DNA of 64,000 bases from Cercospora beticola. Its lineage: Eukaryota > Ascomycota > Dothideomycetes > Mycosphaerellales > Mycosphaerellaceae. Under the pieces are notes generated by a model. It searched no databases, was not told the origin of the DNA, and saw only the letters and a program-made list of their open reading frames with translations. The stretch is from positions 1,178,001 through 1,242,000 of the forward strand of contig NC_088938.1 of the NCBI RefSeq assembly GCF_033473495.1, read 5' to 3'. This document shows positions 57,301 to 64,000 of this stretch, piece after piece. The translations under genes and the position numbers were made by a program. Position 1 is the first letter of the stretch, and each line of letters starts with the position of its first letter.

Positions 57301-57509
57301 TATCCGCCAAGCTCAACTTCATCCAAGAAGTCGTATCGCAATGGATCGACAACAATGGCCTCGGCCGTTTGGACGAAGATCAAGGTGGCGCTAAGCTCGC
57401 GTGGGAGGGCTTGACCGTGAAAGAGAACAAGACGAAAGTTGACCGAGTGACGGTTGGCAGATATGGCGGCGACGATGTCCGACCAACTGTCGAGACCGTA
57501 AGAGTATAA
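54334..57509 (+). CDS. CDC5: Polo-like kinase
   Basis: Mitotic Ser/Thr kinase controlling mitotic entry, exit and septation. Exons 54334-54543, 54591-57032 and 57087-57509; introns 47 and 54 bp; 1024 residues. Gly loop LGKGGFA, ATP Lys in VALKIV, HRDLKTGN (about 147), DFGLA, T-loop TTMCGTPNYLAPE with the activating Thr. After the kinase domain comes a long Ser/Ala/Arg-rich linker (about 300-650), longer than yeast Cdc5. Polo box 1 begins FVSRWVDYSRKHGVGYVLSD, and polo box 2 contains GNVGVWAFTDGCLQVHFPDHTK once the 54-bp intron is removed. That intron is in frame and stop-free, so its retention would add 18 residues inside polo box 2. Start taken at MSSTSIHADPPPP; the frame extends upstream without a better ATG. 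Confidence 0.96.
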
Positions 57510-58006
57510 AAATATTTTATCTTTCTTGATGATGAATGACGGCCGGAATTTTGTGTTTGCATGGAAGGCGCAGTTTGGTTTACTCCTTGACTGATGAAGA
57601 ATTGTACAGGCGTTGGTCAGGCCCGATGAGCGAGCATTACGAGGGGCCCTTTTGGATGTTCTTTTCATGAAAGACGCATTGTGGAGCGTTCGAGCGTTTG
57701 GATACGTCCGTACTGTATTCAGCGAAGCAAAGTATCTTTTTCTCACACTTTTTGTGACCCCTAACGCCACGACAATGCAAATCACAAACAGTATACACTG
57801 GCACCGTGTCCTTGAGAAGAGACGATCATGATGATCTGCCATTTGGATAGGAAGGCCAGACCTGAAGTGATTTCAAATCCGCCAAGACTGGTCCAATGTG
57901 ACGATCTCCGACTGTCGGACAGCTCCGAACACAGCGACATATAAATGAGCTTGCACTGAGGTTTACAAACAACATCGAATTTGACGAAAAATTTCGAGCT
58001 GCCATC
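57510..58006. other. intergenic
   Basis: 497 bp: Polo kinase 3' region and the promoter of the next gene, with the TATA-like site listed separately. Confidence 0.5.
57940..57946 (+). promoter_or_regulatory. TATA-like box
   Basis: TATAAAT, 61 bp before the ATG at 58007. Position fits a short 5' leader; no transcript evidence. Confidence 0.4.
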
Positions 58007-59022
58007 ATGTCTCTAGGAATCAGCCAAGATCTACTCATCTGCCGCGCTTGTGGAACGCAATTCGATGTGCCCGCAGACCAGCCACTCAAGTCTTGTCGGA
58101 TCTGTGACGTGAGCTTTACTCTGCGATGTTCCGATTTCCTACCCTACCAAAATCACTGACCAACCTTCCAGGACCCTCGCCAATACGTCCCACCCCAAGG
58201 CCAAACCTGGACCTCCCTCGCCTCCCTCCACTCCAGCAAAGAATACAAAAACCAGTTCCAACCCTTCCCAAACGACCCCCGCCTAATCTCCATCTCCACA
58301 ACCCCCAAATTCGGCATCGGACAACGTGCTATTCTCATCTGTACACCCTCTGGAAACATCTTATGGGATTTAATCGCATACCTCGATCAAGAAACTGTCG
58401 ATTTCATCAATTCGAAAGCAGGATTGAAAGCTATTGTTATTTCTCATCCGCATTATTATACGACGCATCTGGATTGGGCGAAGACGTTTAATTGTCCGGT
58501 TTATGTTTCGAAGGAGGATGAGGAGTGGGTTTGTCGGAAAGATGGGGAGGGGAGGAGGAAGTTGATTGAGAATGAAGTTGAGGAGATTGTGGAGGGGGTG
58601 AAAGCTATTAAGGTTGGAGGGCATTTTCCGGGGAGTTTGGTTTTGCTTTGGGAGGGGATGTTGTTTATTGCGGACAGTTTTTTGATTACGCCGGTGAGTT
58701 TTGAGTTTTATTTGGAGAGATTTGTGGGATGGAAGGAGCTGATTTTGATGTGCAGAGTGGGCTTTACCATGTGGACAGGCCGGCGGGGACAAATTCGTTC
58801 GTGTTCATGTATTCGTATCCGAATATGATACCGCTTCCACCGCCGGAATTGCAGAAGATGTGGCAAGTTTTGAAGAAGCACGATTTTGAGAGCGCTCATG
58901 GAGCTTTTACGGGGCAGGATGTGTATGACAAGAATGTGAAAGCACGGGTGTTGGAGAGTATGAAGATACAAGTGAGAGCCATGGGCTGGAATGATGTACC
59001 ACTTCTGCAGGAGAAGGTATGA
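58007..59022 (+). CDS. metallo-beta-lactamase-fold protein
   Basis: Exons 58007-58108, 58172-58693 and 58756-59022; introns 63 and 62 bp; 296 residues. The N-terminus carries a zinc-ribbon-like pair (CRACGTQF...CRICDDPRQYVPP). The MBL core follows: IGQRAILICTPSGNILWDLI, then ISHPHYYTTHLDWAKTF in the place of the classical HxHxDH motif, and GGHFPGS with the later His. GMLFIADSFLITP is the usual Asp strand, and YSYPNMIPLPPPELQKMW a family-specific C-terminal region. This is a fungal MBL group; the hydrolytic substrate is unknown and metal ligands are partly replaced (HPHYYTTHLDW). The coding strand flips from C-rich (58172-58400) to G-rich (58440-58740). It converges with the 59214 gene. Confidence 0.88.
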
Positions 59023-59213
59023 GGTACTGGGTTGTTGAGTGTTTCGAGCGCAACGATCAATACGATTCTGCATCAATTGTGAGTCTTGGAACCCCATCGC
59101 TGAGTTGTGTTTTTGTTTTCCTCGGATCGCGTTCGGATGCGGCTGCTGAGCTTGATCAAGGCGCACGACTACGACGCACAAGCCTCCAGAGACGATCGAT
59201 ACGGTGCAACCTC

Positions 59214-59867
59214 CTACGCCTTTCTCCTCCTCATCACCGTCTCCTCCACCTTCCTCTGCTCTTCCCTACTTCGTTCCACAGCGCGATCGAGACTCACTTG
59301 AATTCGCGCAGCGATCTCCTCAGCTGGAGTCTCCATTCCCACTAGGCCAATGAACTTGCCAACTTTCCGTCTCTTGATCCTGATTCTTTCCTTATCGCTC
59401 ATGTTCGCGTAAGGAGCTCTCGGATCAAATCCTTCGACCTCACTCTGGCTAGCGAGAACCGGAGCCTGAATGTCTTCCACCGTGTTCATCAAGTCCTCAA
59501 GCCAGATGTCTTCGGACTGTGAAAGCTGCCGGCTGCGACGTCGGATGCGCCCATCGAAGCTGACTTTGGAAGCTGATATTGGTGTTTGTGGTACTGGCTG
59601 TGGGCGATTGGATGGTTTGGCGAGGAAGTCTTTGTCCCAGTTCATGTTCGCCGGATAATGGTGCGTCCATTGAGAAGGAGTCGATTGATGGTAGTAATGT
59701 GCAATGCTGTCAAGCTCATCTTCGGTGAGCAAGTGGAATGCCATAAGGGTTTTTGGAAATGCAGGGTGAGGCGGTCCTGCCGGAAGAGGGACAAGAGGAG
59801 CAAGTCGCAGCTGGAGTGTTGCAATCTTCTTTGCGAGTGCGCTATTTCGGCGGGTGGAGGGCGCCAT
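59214..59867 (-). CDS. unknown fungal protein, 217 residues
   Basis: Single exon from the ATG at 59867. Basic N-terminus (MAPSTRRNSALAKKIATLQL), then an ordered-looking patch (FHLLTEDELDSIAHYYHQST, SQWTHHYPANMNWDKDFLAK), a disordered basic stretch with phosphorylatable Ser (RIRRRSRQLSQSEDIWLEDL) and a C-terminal basic region KERIRIKRRKVGKFIGLVGM ending in a charged helix. KIRRFIG/K-x-FIGL-like motifs of this kind are common in uncharacterised Pezizomycotina proteins. Possibly nuclear, from its basic clusters. No function assigned. Confidence 0.75.
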   Translation of the reverse strand: MAPSTRRNSALAKKIATLQLRLAPLVPLPAGPPHPAFPKTLMAFHLLTEDELDSIAHYYHQSTPSQWTHHYPANMNWDKDFLAKPSNRPQPVPQTPISASKVSFDGRIRRRSRQLSQSEDIWLEDLMNTVEDIQAPVLASQSEVEGFDPRAPYANMSDKERIRIKRRKVGKFIGLVGMETPAEEIAARIQVSLDRAVERSREEQRKVEETVMRRRKA

Positions 59868-61529
59868 GTCGAACTATTCTGGCTGTTCCTGCGGCCTGCG
59901 TAGGATTGGTAAATGCTGGTCAGGGTGTCGAAGGGCTGAGTATCAGTTCGTCGTTCGGCGGAGTAGACGGTGAATGCTATCTATGCGTGCCCACCTTGTC
60001 ATGGGCCCGCTTTGTCTTAGGTCCAAATGAGACGTCTAAATCCGTGCCGGCAAGGCCACGTTCGAGAACAAAGGACAACGAGCCACAGTGCCTATCGGGC
60101 TTTTACCTTTGTCTCATGGGAGACCAACCGGTCGTCGCTGTCTTGCATCTTCACTTGGCTGCCTTCATCAAGCTCCGGTCCAAGGCATGTATCAACAGCT
60201 GAAGTCAGTGGACGTTACGTGGAAAGCCGAAAATCATCATCAGCTGCCCAGACACATGCGGCAGGGTTGGTTGAATACACACAATGTAAGACGGGAGGGC
60301 TGGGCTCCATCGCAGTGAAGCCAGTCTCGATCTTCACGCGTGATCCTGTACGAACAATTGGTTGCTCCGCGGCGCTGTTCAACCCAGTTGAACGGTTTCT
60401 TCGGCGGATGAGCACCTGATAGTCATGGCATGTTGCAGTATGACCTGGATCTTGTGGTAGCTGTTTGACATTTTTGACTCCCGGCGATGCTTGAGAACCA
60501 CGGAGAGGATAGTGGATGGCAGTGTGATGGGACCGTGGACTATGACAGCGGTGAAGACCCAATGGATCCGGAGCTGCGCTTCACGATGGACTTCGTCGGG
60601 CATCAAAGCCGCTTTTGGCTTTCATCTGCGAGGCGCACTGCTGGCGTGAGTCTTGGAAGCAAAGACTGAGGTGTTCACGATCATTGTCGACGCGTATAGA
60701 TGTTGTATTTTCGATCTTGAGGAAACGCGACCCAGACACAGTTGTTTGCCAAGACTTGGCTGACTCAGCAGCGAACACGCTCCGCGTCCCGTCGTGTTCT
60801 TCCCTTTCGCGAGTCCTTTCCTTACTCTAAACATGTTTCTCACATACACCGCATTGCTGCAGGCCACTGCATTTCACCACAAGTGACAAGCTCCACCAGT
60901 CTTGTTTGGCGGAGAACAAGCTACACAAATTCTCCCAAGATGTTGCTTGGACGCCCGAAATCCTTATGCTCGTCTGCTTTGTATGGAAGACGATGATCTG
61001 ATTATCTGTTCCTTGACATCAGTCATGAGGCATCATCTGCGCCGCGCCCACGAGATACAAGATGAGACACGGCGTTCATTGGGATGCGGTGTGATGAACG
61101 CAGACAAGCTGCAGAACCCACAATTCCAGCTCCGTGTTGCGCAACTTCCGTTTCGAGGTCATACAGTCCAGCTGCAGAAACGTGGCTGGCTGTTAAGACT
61201 CTAACCATGCGCGTGGATGCAGTACTTCAGCCCGATGCACGGGAAAAAGGGGTCCAGACTGTCACTAATCCCAATTTGAGCTTCAGCTACTACCACCAGA
61301 CAGTTCAGCTCAGGCCACGCAAGCCACGTTCTACAATCGCTTCGACAAGATTGGCCCATCATTGTTCATGTTGCAGCATGGCACAAGAAGCATGCATATG
61401 CTACTGGAACGCCTTGTGGTCTGTGGTCTCCTGCGGGGGAACGGCTTGTTGCTATAAGTACGATCATGCCAGCTCTGAGGGCCAGCGGCGATCCTCGTCT
61501 TCCACTGAGCTGGGGGTTTGGCAGTCAAT
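59868..61529. other. intergenic
   Basis: About 1.66 kb. Several 60-190 codon frames on both strands, none protein-like. No tRNA or repeat recognised. Confidence 0.45.
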
Positions 61530-63317
61530 ATGGCAGAGGCCGGCTCTCAGGGTACCGAACACAAGACGAATGTCGTTGAGTCTGTTGTCACGCCCGCCGT
61601 GCCCGACTGTAGCCTCTGCCGCCGAATCGATGGATCGGGAACTTTGCCCAAGCGACTGATAGTCTGCTGTGATGGCACCTTCAATGCCTCCAATCAAGGT
61701 GTCGAGAGCAATCCGACCAACATTGCAAGGCTCAGTCGATGTATCGCGAACGTGGGCTATGCCAAAGATGGCAAGACCAAAATGCCCCAAATCACATACT
61801 ACCAGGCTGGTATTGGAACAGATACTACTGCCTCAGCGTATACAAAGGCGAGACAAGGTATCACCTCGGTACAAGCTGCCATCTCAGAGCTGTATTAACG
61901 TGAAAAACAGGCGGTTTTGGTGCCGGTCTCAACGGCAAAGTTTGCGAAGCCTACAACTACCTCACCAATAACTATGGGCCCGGAGATGAAATTCTAATAT
62001 TCGGATTCTCGTTCGTCTCAATCCGCTCGTGTTAGCTGGAGGTCCTCTGACAATCAACTTTAGTCGTGGCGCATACACCGCGCGAGTTCTGGCAAGCTTC
62101 ATTTGTAATTTTGGATTGCTAACCCCAGGGATGATGGGTATGTTAACTCTATCAGCTACGCTGGTTTCGGACACGACGCTGACTTTCAAGACTACTTCGA
62201 CGAAATATTCGAAGCTTACAAAAAACGCGGCTATTCCGAACACAATTTCGAAGAGATGGCATGGGCACGAGCGAAAGCCACCCCGGGAGAACTAGGACTT
62301 GAGCTCAACAGCCCACCAACAACCCGATACGACTGCATCAAAAGATGGACACACATGCACGTCAAGATAAGATGCGTTGGCGTGTTCGATACTGTCGGTA
62401 GCGTGGGCATGTCAGGTTACCAACAACAACCTGGTCAAGATGTCGACTGGCATTCCACCGCTCTGCATCCAAAGATCGAATATGCCTTCCAGGCATTAGC
62501 TCTCGACGAGAACCGTGGCAACTTCTCACCAACTCTCTGGTATCAGTACGACCAAACAGAAGCGGCTGGCACGGTACTCAAGCAGTGCTGGTTTCCAGGG
62601 TATCATGGAGATGTCGGAGGCCACAGCGATCCAGTGTGGTGCACGAACAGTGTCGATTCATTGAGTTTTGCGTGGATGATTGATCAGCTCACTGCTGAAA
62701 ACCTGCTCCAATTCAGCAAGCCACAGTTGTACTATCCCGTACTGAAACGCGTCCACGAGGGAGTGGTCAACGGAGTCGCAACGAAACCTCCCAAGAACAC
62801 CGAAGAAGCCAGTGAGCGACGCATTCAATGGTCTGATGGAATTCTTACTCAGACCAATAAATTGACTTACAAGTTCTCTTCTTTCGTTGCGACCAGGAGG
62901 TTGTGGTACACACGCACTCCAGGTCACTGGAAGATGGCCAATGGAGCCGATGTCCCAGTCTGTCAACTACACGAGACTATACACCCCAGCGTGTCACACC
63001 GCATGCGCCAGAAGGAGATGGCATACCAACCCGAGGGCTTTGCCAAGAAGGAATGGCAGTATCGAGAGAAGACCAATGGCTCTGGGCACGAGTGGGTCAG
63101 GACCGTGGACGGGAAGGAGGTCGCAGTCATTCCAGAGTACGAATTGCCAAAGATCGAGAAACAGAAATTCGAGAATCATAACCTATGGTCGGGCAGTCTG
63201 GAGCAATACCTAGCACCATCGGATATTCTTGGCAGTGAGAAGTTCGACAGCTTGAAGGCCGATGTCATCGATCAGGGGAAAGTCTTGTCTGCAGCCTTCC
63301 AACTGCGCAATGACTGA
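61530..63317 (+). CDS. DUF2235 alpha/beta hydrolase
   Basis: Family shared by fungi and by bacterial type VI phospholipase effectors (Tle1 group); function in fungi is unclear, lipase/esterase-like. Exons 61530-61857, 61911-62010, 62064-62137 and 62191-63317; introns all 53 bp; 542 residues. The start strand KRLIVCCDGTFNASNQGVES and NPTNIARLSR are diagnostic. The nucleophile Ser lies in FGFSRGAYTARVLA (GxSxG), built by splicing. VFDTVGSVGM and the catalytic Asp/His region WFPGYHGDVGGHSDP follow. The C-terminal 200 residues are less conserved. No signal peptide, so cytosolic. The third acceptor (TTTCAAG, 62190) is chosen by phase. Confidence 0.9.
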
Positions 63318-64000
63318 AATGACGCCTTGAGCATTACAGCTTGTGGCTTATCTTCTGCTTCCATTTCAGCAATCGACACGCAATCCTAGTTCAATTTCGC
63401 TTTCGATGCGAGAATCGCATGCATTGATCTACTTTGAGGATCGCATAATCCTCTTAGAGTGCTCAACATCATTCAACCGAGGTGTTTCCCGCTAGGCAGA
63501 CCTCTGTTCTCTGTCAGACTCAACATCCATCTGTTCGATTCATGGTTACCACCACAGCCATGGCTCTCAGCGGCTGCTCGAAGGATGGTGCCACGTCTGA
63601 TTGGCGCTCAGGATGTGCTCGGGAAAACTGATACTCACTTGATTGCTAGAAAACAGAGACTGCCGCAGCCCAAGAAAGAAAGTTCTGTGGTTCAACACTT
63701 CCATTCGATAACATTCACTCATTGGACTTGTCTGGTACTTCGTCGTTCTTTCTTGATATGCACACAACAGCAATGAAGAACTGAGATCATTCGGATAGCC
63801 GGATGCCAGTACCTATCGGGCCGTACGAATATGGGTCCACCTTTAACATCCCGGTCTTCGAAATGTTTTGCGATACGACACTGATGAATACAGCTCCACT
63901 CTCTATCTCTTCGCACGAAACGGCGTCAAGATTCAACACCAATACGGCGGTTCCTCGACTATAAGCGGAAGCAGAACAGAGGACTATCACCTATTCGGAA
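63318..64000. other. intergenic with possible edge gene fragment
   Basis: 3' region of the DUF2235 gene, then near 63803-63964 a plus-strand frame (MPVPIGPYEYGSTFNIPVFE onward, 53 codons) with protein-like composition that stops at TAA 63962-63964. It may be the first exon of a gene continuing past the window, but no start context or splice was resolved. Confidence 0.3.

Overview
The window is 64 kb of nuclear DNA from a filamentous ascomycete (Pezizomycotina). The evidence is many short spliceosomal introns (about 47-80 bp, GT...AG, CTAAC/CTGAC-type branch sites), compact genes on both strands, and fungal families: tripeptidyl-peptidase sedolisin, DUF2235 hydrolase, fungal OPA3-like, Pfa4 palmitoyltransferase, EAF6 and Polo kinase with a long linker. 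Protein style and genome compactness suggest Dothideomycetes (Mycosphaerellales/Capnodiales-like), but that is a guess from reading alone. I recognised no rRNA, tRNA, CRISPR or intact transposon.

Layout. 1-14 kb: the 5' part of LEU1 (isopropylmalate isomerase) diverges from a secreted M28 leucine aminopeptidase; then a secreted Thr-rich/Cys-containing protein, a divergent CAX-type cation/proton exchanger, a long disordered protein and a secreted dienelactone-hydrolase-like enzyme. 14-20 kb: cytosolic valyl-tRNA synthetase with a hidden mitochondrial-type leader upstream of its ATG, a decayed roughly 100-bp repeat field, and a small three-exon gene. 20-29 kb: a block with a DHA2-like MFS transporter, an intact eight-exon multicopper oxidase and, head-to-head with it, a ten-exon multicopper-oxidase paralogue that has lost most copper ligands and carries one frameshift. 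29-32 kb is gene-poor.

32-64 kb is mostly housekeeping: casein kinase 2 alpha, Pfa4, EAF6, a sedolisin protease, a small membrane-anchored protein, NOP14, a BTB/POZ protein, a methyltransferase, dUTPase, a probable mitochondrial protein, two neighbouring small proteins with N-myristoylation signals, an OPA3-like protein, a Polo kinase, a metallo-beta-lactamase-fold protein, a conserved-looking unknown and a DUF2235 hydrolase.

How the genes fit together. LEU1 serves leucine synthesis; VAS1, NOP14 and DUT1 serve translation, ribosome assembly and nucleotide hygiene; CKA1, CDC5/Polo, EAF6 and PFA4 are regulatory. Secreted products (aminopeptidase, sedolisin, the Thr-rich protein, the DLH-like enzyme, the oxidase) suit a fungus that feeds extracellularly. 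The only cluster-like block is MFS plus the two multicopper oxidases. Exon boundaries were read by eye from splice motifs and checked by reading phase and family alignment from memory; none has transcript support here.
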